Source: PALSA-1296 sp038210275
GTDB lineage: Bacteria; Bacteroidota; Ignavibacteria; Palsa-1295
Direction: 5' to 3'
Assembly: GCA_038210275.1 (NCBI GenBank)
Contig: JBBQWV010000013.1
Location: 1-64,000, forward strand
DNA length: 64,000 bases
The notes under the pieces are model-generated. The model saw only the letters and a program-made list of their open reading frames with translations. It was not told where the DNA came from and did not search any database. Below are positions 9,413 to 18,435 of this stretch, in pieces. The translations under genes and the position numbers were made by a program. Every line of letters begins with the position of its first letter. The stretch's first letter is position 1.

Positions 9413-10786
9413 ATGAAAACATTATTATCTGTTCTCTTCGGACTTGTTTTACTGAGCTATTCAGCTAATGCCCAGCCGCTTACTGTACATGAATGGGGTA
9501 CGTTTACAACGCTTCACGGAAGCAACGGCGGTACACTTTCCGGCCTTTATTTCGAGGAAGAGCAGCTTCCGAGTTTTGTCTATCATTTTCCGGGTTTTTC
9601 GCCCGATCCTGCAATTGCCACAAATGGCTATATTCCATGTAAAGATGTTACTGTGAAGATGGAAACTCCCGTGCTGTATTTCTATTCGCCTGTCGAACGA
9701 GCAGTTCAGGTTCACGTAGATTTTCCGATGGGTGCTATCTCGCAATGGTATCCAAATCGGTCTGGTGGTGAAGTCTTTCCAAGCGAAGGGAGACTTGATT
9801 TCGATAATGGAGGAAGAAATGGCTCTATAGACTGGAAGGCAACTGTTCTTGATCCGAATACAACTGAAAAATTAACTCAAACTACGAATATCTCAACAAA
9901 GTGGGAAAGACCTAGAGAAACGAATTCAAATTTAATAAAAAATCAAGACGGAGAGATTGAAAAATATCTCTTTTATCGAGGACTGGCGAATTTCCCACTT
10001 CCTGTAGAAGTAATATTTACTGGCAATGGTGCACTTTCGATTACAAATACTTCAAAATATGATATTCCATATATTTATATTTATGATCATGCCTACGACA
10101 GTGCTAGTGTTTGGGGTACAGGACCATTATCTTCCGGAGAAAAAAAGATTTTTGTAAAACCTTCAAAATACTATGGAGAAGATGCTTCGATTCCTGAGTA
10201 TAATGATTTTTATCCGGCACTTACTGCAGCGGGACTGACTCGCGAAGAAGGACTCGCATTGCTCGGAACTTGGAATGCCGGATACTTTCAAACAGAAGGG
10301 TTCAAAATATTTTGGATAGTGCCCAGAAAACTTACTGACCAAATCCTACCGCTTCAAATCTCTCCAAATCCAGATGTACTCGAAAGAGTATTAGTTGGAA
10401 AGACTGAAATTCTTACTCCTTTTTTTGAACAAGTTCTTGTTGATTATTATAAAGCAAATAAGAATTTGGATCCTTGGAAAGACGATAGATACCACCTCGC
10501 ATATATGCAGCGCGTTCAGCAGCTTCTCGCAACAGAAGCTGTGTCCGTTTTGAATGCATCCGATGAGATGAGCATTACACCAAATCCTGCCACGACGACA
10601 ATGCAAATACGAGGCGCTTCCGGCTCTGCATCAATAACGATTAGGAATATTCTCGGAGAATCGCTTTTAAATTTGAATCAGGATAAGAATTCTGAACTTG
10701 ACATTCACAATCTTCCTTCCGGTGTATATTTTGTTTCTATTGCTGATGGAGCACTTCACCGGACATTGAAGTTGGTTAAGAAATAA
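9413..10786 (+). CDS. T9SS-sorted secreted protein with HEWGTFT motif
   Basis: A secreted protein of 457 residues with a signal peptide (MKTLLSVLFGLVLLSYSANAQ). The mature protein opens with LTVHEWGTFTTLHGSNG, a motif I have seen in uncharacterised exported proteins of Bacteroidota and Planctomycetes, and ends in a T9SS sorting domain (ITPNPATTT ... SGVYFVSI ... RTLKLVKK). The central part has many aromatic residues and Asn/Gly-rich loops, with predicted beta-sandwich character; no catalytic signature is clear. The start at 9413 gives the signal peptide; an in-frame ATG at 9362 does not. Confidence 0.75.
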   Translation: MKTLLSVLFGLVLLSYSANAQPLTVHEWGTFTTLHGSNGGTLSGLYFEEEQLPSFVYHFPGFSPDPAIATNGYIPCKDVTVKMETPVLYFYSPVERAVQVHVDFPMGAISQWYPNRSGGEVFPSEGRLDFDNGGRNGSIDWKATVLDPNTTEKLTQTTNISTKWERPRETNSNLIKNQDGEIEKYLFYRGLANFPLPVEVIFTGNGALSITNTSKYDIPYIYIYDHAYDSASVWGTGPLSSGEKKIFVKPSKYYGEDASIPEYNDFYPALTAAGLTREEGLALLGTWNAGYFQTEGFKIFWIVPRKLTDQILPLQISPNPDVLERVLVGKTEILTPFFEQVLVDYYKANKNLDPWKDDRYHLAYMQRVQQLLATEAVSVLNASDEMSITPNPATTTMQIRGASGSASITIRNILGESLLNLNQDKNSELDIHNLPSGVYFVSIADGALHRTLKLVKK

Positions 10787-10810
10787 ACTTGGTGATACCA
10801 TTCTTAATAG

Positions 10811-10835
10811 AACCCTGCTGGATTTCAGCAGGGTT
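10811..10835 (+). terminator. Intrinsic terminator
   Basis: A perfect 10-bp stem AACCCTGCTG / CAGCAGGGTT with a GATTT loop, followed by TTATCTTTTTTC. It lies 24 bp after the HEWGTFT gene. Confidence 0.85.
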
Positions 10836-10964
10836 TTATCTTTTTTCTTTTCTGTGAAACAAATTCCTTCCTCCACCGTGAAACTTAGCTGATATTTATG
10901 CCCATGGTAGTTGTTATGTCTTAGTTCTGTACCCGTAGCATCATTACATTTATTAGTTTTTCAC

Positions 10965-12257
10965 ATGAAAAAGAAGGTACTTCTTTCGCTTGCGGTTTTA
11001 GTCATAGTTGGCGGAGCTATTTGGTGGTTTGGGATCAAACCCTCATCGGCTGATCAATCAGGAATTCTCGTCTCTCCAAAACGCGGAGTCTTCACTATCA
11101 CGGTGACGACGACGGGCGAACTTGTTGCTAAAAATTCGAAGGACATCCGAGGACCCGAAGGCGGAAGGCAAGCCGGCATCTATCAGATGAAAATATCGAA
11201 TATCGTTGCCGAAGGTACACAAGTAAAAGCAGGAGATTTAGTAGCCGAGATAGATCAAACAGAGATCGCAGGGAAAATGCGCGATGCTGATCTCAATATC
11301 CAAAAAGCTCAGGCTGAATATACTACTGCCAGACTTGATACTGCAATTACACTTTCCGGTGCGCGCGAAGATATTGTTAATCTTGAATTTGCCGAAGAGC
11401 AATCAAAACTTTTGAAAGAGCAATCGGTTTACGAAGCTCCCGCTGTGAAAAAGCAAGTTGATCTTGAATTTGAAAAAACCGAGAGACAGATAAAGCAAGC
11501 TCGTATTAATTACAAAACAAAGGTTGCGCAGGCTATAGCAAAAATGCAAACAGTGCAGGCAACACTTTCGCAGGAACAGCGTAAGTTTCAGCAGATGTCA
11601 GACGCGTTGCAGCAATTTCGCATTCTCGCACCTTCTCCGGGTATCGTTGTGTATTTCCGTGAATGGAGCGGGAAGAAGCGAGTCGTTGGTTCTATGGTAA
11701 GCCCGTGGGATCCGATCGTTGCAACGCTTCCTGATCTTGATACCATGGAATCGATCACCTATGTGAATGAAGTTGATATTCAGAAAATAAAGAAAGGGCT
11801 TGCTGTCTCTATCGGACTTGATTCCGATCCTCTAAAAAAATTCAGTGGGATTGTAACGAATGTTGCGAATATCGGTGAGCAACGACCGAATTCGGATTCA
11901 AAAGTTTTTGAAGTTCGAATACTTATTAAAGAAAGGGATACCACGCTTCGTCCATCAATGACGACAGGAAATACTATCGTCGTCTCGACAGTACCCAATA
12001 AACTTTCTATTCCTCTTGAGTGCTTGCACACGGAAGGAGCGCAAACTTTTGTTTATAAAAAAGAGGGCGGCTCGATCATTAAACAGCAAGTGGATGTTGG
12101 TGTCACGAATGAGAATGAAGCAACCATTGAACGCGGCTTAACAGAGAAGGATCAGATCTTTATTTCAGCTCCTGCTGAGGAAACGCGGAAAAAGGCAACG
12201 GTTCGGACACTTCCAAAAGTTGATTCAACCCAAACAACAAAAGTCCAAGCAAGCTAA
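10965..12257 (+). CDS. HlyD/MacA-type periplasmic adaptor protein
   Basis: A 430-residue membrane-fusion protein. An N-terminal anchor (KKKVLLSLAVLVIVGGAIWWFGI) is followed by a barrel-sandwich half-motif (GVFTITVTTTGELVAK), a long helical hairpin (about 100-215, rich in Ala, Glu, Gln and Lys), the second lipoyl half (ILAPSPGIVVYF) and a beta-barrel (SIGLDSDPLKKFSGIVTNVANIG). It would bridge the inner-membrane permease encoded next to the TolC-like outer-membrane channel. The three genes are tightly packed on one strand and form an export operon. The ATG at 10965 is used because the upstream in-frame ATG at 10911 adds a non-conserved leader. Confidence 0.85.
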   Translation: MKKKVLLSLAVLVIVGGAIWWFGIKPSSADQSGILVSPKRGVFTITVTTTGELVAKNSKDIRGPEGGRQAGIYQMKISNIVAEGTQVKAGDLVAEIDQTEIAGKMRDADLNIQKAQAEYTTARLDTAITLSGAREDIVNLEFAEEQSKLLKEQSVYEAPAVKKQVDLEFEKTERQIKQARINYKTKVAQAIAKMQTVQATLSQEQRKFQQMSDALQQFRILAPSPGIVVYFREWSGKKRVVGSMVSPWDPIVATLPDLDTMESITYVNEVDIQKIKKGLAVSIGLDSDPLKKFSGIVTNVANIGEQRPNSDSKVFEVRILIKERDTTLRPSMTTGNTIVVSTVPNKLSIPLECLHTEGAQTFVYKKEGGSIIKQQVDVGVTNENEATIERGLTEKDQIFISAPAEETRKKATVRTLPKVDSTQTTKVQAS

Positions 12258-12263
12258 ACAAGA

Positions 12264-13637
12264 GTGAAAATATCAGGCAATATCAGATATACGCTCATGA
12301 TCGCCGGACAGGCGATCGTTGCGAATAAATTGCGGGCTTTTCTTACGTCACTCGGGATTATTTTTGGAGTGGGAAGTGTGATCTCGATGCTCTCTGTTGG
12401 CAGAGGGGCTGAACAGGAAATTCTTGAGCAAATGAAATTGCTTGGTGCAAATAATATTGTTATCAAGCCAATTGTCGAGCAATCCGAAGGCAAAATTTCA
12501 GAAAGCGACGAAGATAAAAAGAAAGCAGAGAAAAAACGATTCTCACCCGGACTCACCCTTGATGACGCAAAGAGCATTAAAGAGGTTATTCCCGGAGTCG
12601 TTGACGTTAGTCCGGAGATCGTGCTTGATCTGACCGTTCTGCGCAACGGATATAAAAGGAGTGCAAAACTTGTCGGTGTAGAAAGAAGTTTTTTTTCGAT
12701 GTCGGATTTCAAACTTGCCCAAGGTGATTTATTTACCGATCTCCAACGTGAAATAGCAGCGCCGGTTTGCATTATCGGTAACGGAATTAGATCAAAATTT
12801 TTCGCTCAGGAAGAACCGATTGGTAAAACGATTAAATGCGGTAATGGCTGGCTGACGATCATTGGCGTGATGCAGGAGAGAAAGATCACTGATGAAAACA
12901 TTAAGCATCTTGGCATTCGCAACTATAATATGGATGTTTATGCGCCTGTCACCACTGCTTTACTGGAGTTCAGGAATCGCGCGTTGTTGACACGAAAAAT
13001 GGTAATGGATGCTTCGCGAGGCGGATCATTCGATGATGGAGACGTCTCGATCACGGCAGGCGGCAACTCTGCGGAAAAGAAGAATTACAATCAGCTCGAT
13101 AGGTTGACTGTCAGAGTTGCAAATTCTGATGAGATCACTGCAGTTTCGGAAACGATCACCCGCATGCTTGAAAGAAAGCATAATAAAATTGTTGACTTTG
13201 AGGTTGAAGTACCTGAACTACTTCTTAAACAAGAGCAACGCACGAGGACGATCTTCAATGTCGTACTCGGAGCGATCGCTTCGATTTCACTTCTCGTTGG
13301 TGGTATTGGAATTATGAATATCATGCTTGCCTCTGTGATGGAGCGAACACGCGAGATTGGTGTCAGGCGTGCTATCGGAGCACGTCAAAAAGATATTACT
13401 TTCCAATTCCTTGGTGAAGCAATTGCTCTATGCCTTGTCGGAGGTATCATCGGAATTTTATTCGGAGTAGGATTGAGTTATGCAATTGAAAAATTTACGA
13501 ATATCATTACGATCGTTTCGCCTATATCGGTGATTATCTCGTTCGGAGTTGCAGTTACCGTTGGTTTGATCTTCGGCATTGTTCCTGCACGCCGTGCTGC
13601 ACAATTAAATCCTATTGACGCATTGCGATATGAGTAA
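12264..13637 (+). CDS. MacB/FtsX-type ABC transporter permease
   Basis: A 457-residue permease with the MacB architecture: one N-terminal transmembrane helix (about 20-45, with LRAFLTSLGIIFGVGSVISML), a large periplasmic domain, and three C-terminal helices carrying the FtsX signature (LLVGGIGIMNIMLASVMERTREIGVRRAIGAR). It lacks the fused ATPase domain of E. coli MacB and no ATPase gene is adjacent, so the energising subunit must come from elsewhere. The start is GTG, 6 bp after the adaptor gene. Together with the adaptor and TolC protein it probably exports a small molecule, peptide or lipid. Confidence 0.85.
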   Translation: MKISGNIRYTLMIAGQAIVANKLRAFLTSLGIIFGVGSVISMLSVGRGAEQEILEQMKLLGANNIVIKPIVEQSEGKISESDEDKKKAEKKRFSPGLTLDDAKSIKEVIPGVVDVSPEIVLDLTVLRNGYKRSAKLVGVERSFFSMSDFKLAQGDLFTDLQREIAAPVCIIGNGIRSKFFAQEEPIGKTIKCGNGWLTIIGVMQERKITDENIKHLGIRNYNMDVYAPVTTALLEFRNRALLTRKMVMDASRGGSFDDGDVSITAGGNSAEKKNYNQLDRLTVRVANSDEITAVSETITRMLERKHNKIVDFEVEVPELLLKQEQRTRTIFNVVLGAIASISLLVGGIGIMNIMLASVMERTREIGVRRAIGARQKDITFQFLGEAIALCLVGGIIGILFGVGLSYAIEKFTNIITIVSPISVIISFGVAVTVGLIFGIVPARRAAQLNPIDALRYE

Positions 13638-15108
13638 ACATCCCCGCTTCTTTACATCAATTTTTACTTTTCTTTTGTTTTTTTCTTCCTCGCAGATATT
13701 CGCGCAACCGAATCTGACGTTACAGCAATGTATTGATATTGCACGAAAGGACGGTCCGAATGCGAAGATGGCAAAAAATTCTTTTCGCAGTCGGACGTTC
13801 ACCTATCGCGCATTCAATTCAGGATTACTGCCTCAATTGCTTCTGAGCGGCACAGTGCCGGATTTTCAACGAGCAATTATTCCCGTCATTCAGCCTGACG
13901 GAACGGTGTTATATGTTTCGCAAAGTCAGGCGAATTCCACGCTCAGTCTCTCGCTCAATCAGCCTCTTGTAAGTACAGGCGGGACAATTTTTGCTTCATC
14001 AAGTTTAAGCAGAACTGATATTGTCGGTGCTGACAATTCAACATTATGGCGCTCATCTCCTTTTGTCATCGGAATTCGACAGCCTCTTTTTCAATTAAAT
14101 AATTACTGGTGGGATAATAAAGCAAATGAATTATTGAATGCACAAGCCGAGAAGAAATTCAACGAAGATATGGAAGATGCGGCAATTGATGTCATGCAAA
14201 AGTTCTTTAATGTGTATGTCTCGCAGATGCGAGTTGGGAATGCCGATCTCAACGTGACAATCAACGATACATTGCTGACTATTTCTCAAGGAAGATATAA
14301 AGTCGGAAAAATTGATGAGAATGATCTCTTGCAAGGTGAGTTAGCTCTTGCAAATGCCCAGACCTCGCTCTCGAATGATAAACTTGATTATAAGATAGCG
14401 CTTCGCTCACTTGCGACAGCTATTGGTATGAATGATAATGATCTTCAAGGCATCATCCCGCCAAGCGAATTGCCGGAAGTTCACGTCACCGTTACTCAAG
14501 CTATAGAGCAAGCGCATAGTAATAGAAGCGATCTTGTGAATTATGAAATACAAGAGCAAACTGCCGAACGTAATCTTCGCAGTCAAGAATTACTCAATGG
14601 ATTTAATGCTACTGTCACAGCAAGTTTCGGCTACAATCAGACTTCACCAATCGTGGGAGATGTGTACCGCAATCTTTTGAATCAGGAAGCAGCGCGCCTT
14701 GATCTCTCGATCCCACTGTTGCAATGGGGTAAAGGCAGCAATGCCATTGGCGCAGCAAAGGAAGATCTTTACCGGATTGAAACATCTATTGATCTGCAAA
14801 AAAAATCTTTCGATCAGGATGTCGAGTCTTCAGTCGAACGTTTTCTGAGAAATCAACAGCAGTTAAAACTTTCTCAGAAAGCAGATACGATTGCACAGAA
14901 GCAATATACTCTTGCAAAGAATCGGTATCTGATCGGTAAATTTGATGTGACAAAACTTCTGCTCTCACAAGATGCAAAAGATAAATCCCGCGAAGATCTT
15001 ATTGTCACTGAGCAAAATTATTGGCTCTCATATTACCGTTTACGTCGATTAACTCTTTTTGATTTTGAAACAGGTAAGCCGATTAATTACTCGCTACAAG
15101 TTGAATAG
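13630..15108 (+). CDS. TolC-family outer membrane efflux protein
   Basis: A 492-residue protein with a signal peptide (about 1-25, ending IFAQ) and the two repeated helical halves typical of the outer membrane efflux family: LTLQQCIDIARKDGPNAKMAKNSF near the start, long coiled helices, RYKVGKIDENDLLQGELALANAQTSL mid-protein and its repeat RYLIGKFDVTKLLLSQDAKDKS near the end. It forms the outer-membrane tunnel for the transporter encoded upstream. Its ATG at 13630 overlaps the permease stop by 8 bp, which implies translational coupling. Confidence 0.88.
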   Translation: MSKHPRFFTSIFTFLLFFSSSQIFAQPNLTLQQCIDIARKDGPNAKMAKNSFRSRTFTYRAFNSGLLPQLLLSGTVPDFQRAIIPVIQPDGTVLYVSQSQANSTLSLSLNQPLVSTGGTIFASSSLSRTDIVGADNSTLWRSSPFVIGIRQPLFQLNNYWWDNKANELLNAQAEKKFNEDMEDAAIDVMQKFFNVYVSQMRVGNADLNVTINDTLLTISQGRYKVGKIDENDLLQGELALANAQTSLSNDKLDYKIALRSLATAIGMNDNDLQGIIPPSELPEVHVTVTQAIEQAHSNRSDLVNYEIQEQTAERNLRSQELLNGFNATVTASFGYNQTSPIVGDVYRNLLNQEAARLDLSIPLLQWGKGSNAIGAAKEDLYRIETSIDLQKKSFDQDVESSVERFLRNQQQLKLSQKADTIAQKQYTLAKNRYLIGKFDVTKLLLSQDAKDKSREDLIVTEQNYWLSYYRLRRLTLFDFETGKPINYSLQVE

Positions 15109-15170
15109 ATTTACCAAATCAATTTATTGTATAAATTAGTAATTTCTAAAAGAGTAACGCTTCTTCCTCG

Positions 15171-15178
15171 TAAATTTG
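15171..15178 (+). promoter_or_regulatory. Bacteroidota-type -7 promoter element for purN-purH
   Basis: TAAATTTG matches TAnnTTTG and lies 31 bp before the purN start at 15210, after the end of the efflux operon. No well-placed -33 TTG was found. Confidence 0.4.
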
Positions 15179-15209
15179 TATTTTCCACTTCGATTCTAAG
15201 AGATACTAA

Positions 15210-15812
15210 TTGCTGCGACTTGCTGTTTTTGCTTCGGGCTTCGGCTCGAACCTTGAAGCCATTTACAAAAGCATTCAAAACGGCACACTCAAAGGTGTGA
15301 CGCTTGCCTTAGTTATCTCGAATAATTCGAAATCCGGCGCCATTGCTTTTGCGAAGAAAGTTGGTATTACAGCAATCCATCTCTCATTACTTTCTTGTGA
15401 CAACGACCAGCAGAACTTTGAAGCAAAGATGATCGAAGCGCTTCATACTGCGGACATTGATATTATTGCTTTAGCGGGATATATGAAGCGGCTTCCTGAT
15501 GGAGTGCTAAGTGATTATAATGGAAGGGTAATAAATGTGCATCCTGCCTTGCTGCCTGAGTTTGGTGGAGTTGGGATGTACGGATTGAATGTACACCAAG
15601 CAGTAATTAATGCACACAAAAAAATATCGGGGGCGACAGTGCATCTTGTAGAAGGGGAGTATGACTCCGGAAAGATTATTACTCAAGAATCATGCGTTGT
15701 TTTAGAAGGTGATACTCCTGAGACTCTTGCAAAACGAATTAACGAGATCGAACATAAAATTTTACCTCAGGCAATTCAAATTATAGCGGATAAAATTATT
15801 ACGAATACATGA
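15210..15812 (+). CDS. purN: Phosphoribosylglycinamide formyltransferase
   Basis: A 200-residue PurN that transfers a formyl group from 10-formyl-THF to GAR in the third step of purine synthesis. The N-terminal FASGFGSNLEAI is the phosphoribosyl-binding loop; the active-site NVHPALLPEFGG contains the catalytic Asn-His pair, and GATVHLVEGEYDSGKII carries the catalytic Asp of the family. Length is normal. The start is taken as TTG at 15210, which places the first beta strand correctly (LRLAVFASG). Its last codons overlap purH by 4 bp (ATGA), as in a coupled operon. Confidence 0.93.
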   Translation: MLRLAVFASGFGSNLEAIYKSIQNGTLKGVTLALVISNNSKSGAIAFAKKVGITAIHLSLLSCDNDQQNFEAKMIEALHTADIDIIALAGYMKRLPDGVLSDYNGRVINVHPALLPEFGGVGMYGLNVHQAVINAHKKISGATVHLVEGEYDSGKIITQESCVVLEGDTPETLAKRINEIEHKILPQAIQIIADKIITNT

Positions 15813-17344
15813 TTGGAAATATTCAGATCAAAACTGCACTACTAAGTGTATCGGATAAAAGCGGACTCAAAGAGTTAGCCGAAGCTCTTGCTTTGAACGG
15901 AGTTCAACTTTATTCCACAGGTGGGACAGAAAAATTTCTACATGATAATGGCTTTGCGGTGAAGAGTGTAAGTGAGCTTACTCATTTTCCTGAAATGATG
16001 GATGGCAGAGTGAAGACATTGCATCCTATGGTGCATGGTGGGTTACTCTATCGCCGTGATGTTCCCGAACACGTTGCCCAAGCAAGCGAGCATAGCATCC
16101 AAGCGCTTGATCTGCTCGTCGTCAATCTGTATCCATTCGAAGCAACTCTGTCAAAGGAAGGATCAACTCACGAAGAGATTATTGAGAATATTGACATTGG
16201 CGGACCTGCAATGCTCCGAAGCGCAGGAAAAAATTACGAAGGAGTTGTATTACTAACGAGTCCATCTCAATACAAAAATTTTGTTGATGAATTAAATCAA
16301 ACAAAAGGAAGCATTTCTCACGATTCACGTCTCACTCTTGCAGGTGAAGCATTCGAGCACGTTGCGCATTATGATCGGGCTATTGCTGATTATTTTCGGG
16401 CCAATAAAAAAATATCGCTTCGTTATGGTGAGAATCCTCATCAAAATGCTACGGTCACGAGCGATACGATTGATAAACTTTACCATCAACTTTGGGGTAA
16501 AGAACTTTCGTATAATAATTATCTTGATTCATCAGCCTCGCTCATTCTTATTTCGGAATTTCTTGATTCAGATAAAGCTGTTGTCGGAATTATTAAGCAT
16601 ACAAATCCTTGTGGTATCGCAGAAGGGAAGAATGTACTTGATGCGTTCGAACGCGCTTTCGCAACCGATACGGAAAGTCCATTCGGCGGAATAATCATTA
16701 TGAACCGTGAATGTACGGAAGAACTTGCTATGCGAGTTAACGAGTTTTTTAGTGAGGTTATCCTTGCTCCATCGTATCATGAAAAAGCATTGGAGATTTT
16801 AAAGAAAAAAAAGGATCGGAGACTCTTAACGTTTGATCCTAAAGAACTGGAAGCACACACTGCTCGAAGTAAAGATATTCGTTCGATTGTCGGCGGAATT
16901 CTGGAACAAGAAAGCGATAATCAGCTTTTTACTAATGGAGATATGAATTCTGTGACGAAGCGACCTATTACAAATGAGGAACGAGAAGGATTACTTTTTG
17001 CGTGGAAAATTTGCAAGCACGTAAAGAGCAATGCAATTGTTTATGCGCGTTCGGATGATGGCTTTGCTCGAACGATCGGAATCGGGGCAGGTCAGACATC
17101 TCGTGTTGCTTCAAGCCGTCTTGCCGTTGCAAGCGCCAAGCATTTTGGACATTCACTTGAAGGCTCACTTGTTGCAAGTGATGCATTCTTTCCATTTGCC
17201 GATGGACTTTTGGAAGCTGCTGATGCCGGAGCGATTGCCGTCATCGAACCTGGCGGCTCAGTCCGCGATGAAGAAGTGATCCGTGCTGCCGAAGAACGGA
17301 ATATCTCACTGGTGATGACGGGCATGAGACATTTTAGACATTAA
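15809..17344 (+). CDS. purH: Bifunctional AICAR transformylase/IMP cyclohydrolase
   Basis: A 511-residue PurH catalysing the last two steps of IMP synthesis. The N-terminal IMP cyclohydrolase (MGS-like) domain has LLSVSDKSGLKELAEAL, LYSTGGTEKFL and MMDGRVKTLHPMVHGG. The C-terminal transformylase has SLRYGENPHQNA, the KHTNPCG motif with the catalytic Lys-His, and SDAFFPFADGLLEAADAGA near the end. Full length and intact. It is translationally coupled to purN by an ATGA overlap. Confidence 0.97.
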   Translation: MIGNIQIKTALLSVSDKSGLKELAEALALNGVQLYSTGGTEKFLHDNGFAVKSVSELTHFPEMMDGRVKTLHPMVHGGLLYRRDVPEHVAQASEHSIQALDLLVVNLYPFEATLSKEGSTHEEIIENIDIGGPAMLRSAGKNYEGVVLLTSPSQYKNFVDELNQTKGSISHDSRLTLAGEAFEHVAHYDRAIADYFRANKKISLRYGENPHQNATVTSDTIDKLYHQLWGKELSYNNYLDSSASLILISEFLDSDKAVVGIIKHTNPCGIAEGKNVLDAFERAFATDTESPFGGIIIMNRECTEELAMRVNEFFSEVILAPSYHEKALEILKKKKDRRLLTFDPKELEAHTARSKDIRSIVGGILEQESDNQLFTNGDMNSVTKRPITNEEREGLLFAWKICKHVKSNAIVYARSDDGFARTIGIGAGQTSRVASSRLAVASAKHFGHSLEGSLVASDAFFPFADGLLEAADAGAIAVIEPGGSVRDEEVIRAAEERNISLVMTGMRHFRH

Positions 17345-17393
17345 TTTCTGTTGTATTTTATAGTTACTCTTCTCTCTTAGAACTGCATTCCAC

Positions 17394-18413
17394 ATGTTAA
17401 ATCTTTTTAGCGCTGATATTGCGATTGATCTTGGAACAGCAAATACGCTGATCTATATGAAGGGCAAAGGCATCGTACTCAACGAGCCTTCAATCGTTGC
17501 CTATGATACGACAACAAAAAAACTTATTGCTATTGGACGCGAAGCGCAGGCAATGCTTGGAAGGACTCATCGCGACATTCAGACGATACGTCCTATGAAA
17601 GACGGCGTTATCGCTGACTTTGAAATTGCCGAAGGAATGCTGCGCCAGCTTATCCGCAAGGTGCATCCATCATGGCTTCCATCGCGCCGAATAATTATCA
17701 GCGTTCCGAGCGGAATTACTGAAGTTGAAAAACGCGCAGTGCGCGATTCGGCAGAACATGCTGGCGCTAAGGAAGTGCATCTTATTTCCGAGCCAATGGC
17801 TGCTGCTATCGGTATCGGACTTGATGTTGATGCACCTGTCGGAAATATCATCATTGATATTGGTGGTGGTACGACAGAGATCGCAGTTATTGCTCTATCC
17901 GGAATAGTTAATCAAGAATCATTACGTGTTGCAGGTGATGAACTTTCCGATGCTGTTGTACTCTTTTTCAAGAAGAATTACAATATGTTGATCGGTGAGC
18001 GCACTGCGGAGCTTATTAAGTGTCAGGTCGGAAGCGCGATGCCATTAGAAGAAGAGTTGATGGTTGAAGTGAAAGGACGCGACATGGTTGCTGGAATTCC
18101 GAAGACGATCGAAGTCAGTTCTATTGAAGTTCGTCAAGCATTAGCTGAACCTGTGAATCAGATCGTCGAAGCTGTCAAGCGCAGTCTTGAGCGTACGCCT
18201 CCTGAGTTATCGGCAGATATTTTGGATCGTGGTATGATGCTTTCCGGAGGCGGTGCGCTTCTGAAAGGGCTGGATGAGCGTCTGCGTTTGGAGACGAATC
18301 TTCCTGTTCACGTTGCTGAGGATCCTTTGACAGCAGTTGTTCGCGGCACCGGACGGGTATTGGAGGACTTGCCAAAGTATATGAAAGTTCTTCTGCGAGG
18401 TAAACGTTATTAA
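17394..18413 (+). CDS. mreB: Rod shape-determining protein MreB
   Basis: A 339-residue bacterial actin that organises lateral wall synthesis. Actin-fold phosphate loops are visible: ADIAIDLGTANTLIY at the start, GNIIIDIGGGTTEIAVIAL mid-protein, and the adenosine motif MMLSGGGALLKGLDERL late. Length and sequence are typical. It heads a mreB-mreC-mreD cluster with 22-bp and 3-bp gaps, so the organism is probably rod-shaped. Confidence 0.98.
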   Translation: MLNLFSADIAIDLGTANTLIYMKGKGIVLNEPSIVAYDTTTKKLIAIGREAQAMLGRTHRDIQTIRPMKDGVIADFEIAEGMLRQLIRKVHPSWLPSRRIIISVPSGITEVEKRAVRDSAEHAGAKEVHLISEPMAAAIGIGLDVDAPVGNIIIDIGGGTTEIAVIALSGIVNQESLRVAGDELSDAVVLFFKKNYNMLIGERTAELIKCQVGSAMPLEEELMVEVKGRDMVAGIPKTIEVSSIEVRQALAEPVNQIVEAVKRSLERTPPELSADILDRGMMLSGGGALLKGLDERLRLETNLPVHVAEDPLTAVVRGTGRVLEDLPKYMKVLLRGKRY

Positions 18414-18435
18414 TTTATGTAAAGAGTAAAAGCGG

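Noticed and set aside
12254..12772. Open frame of 172 codons on the minus strand
   Set aside because: It is antisense to the MacB-type permease gene, Ser/Leu-rich in the manner of a shadow frame, and has no signal or domain.
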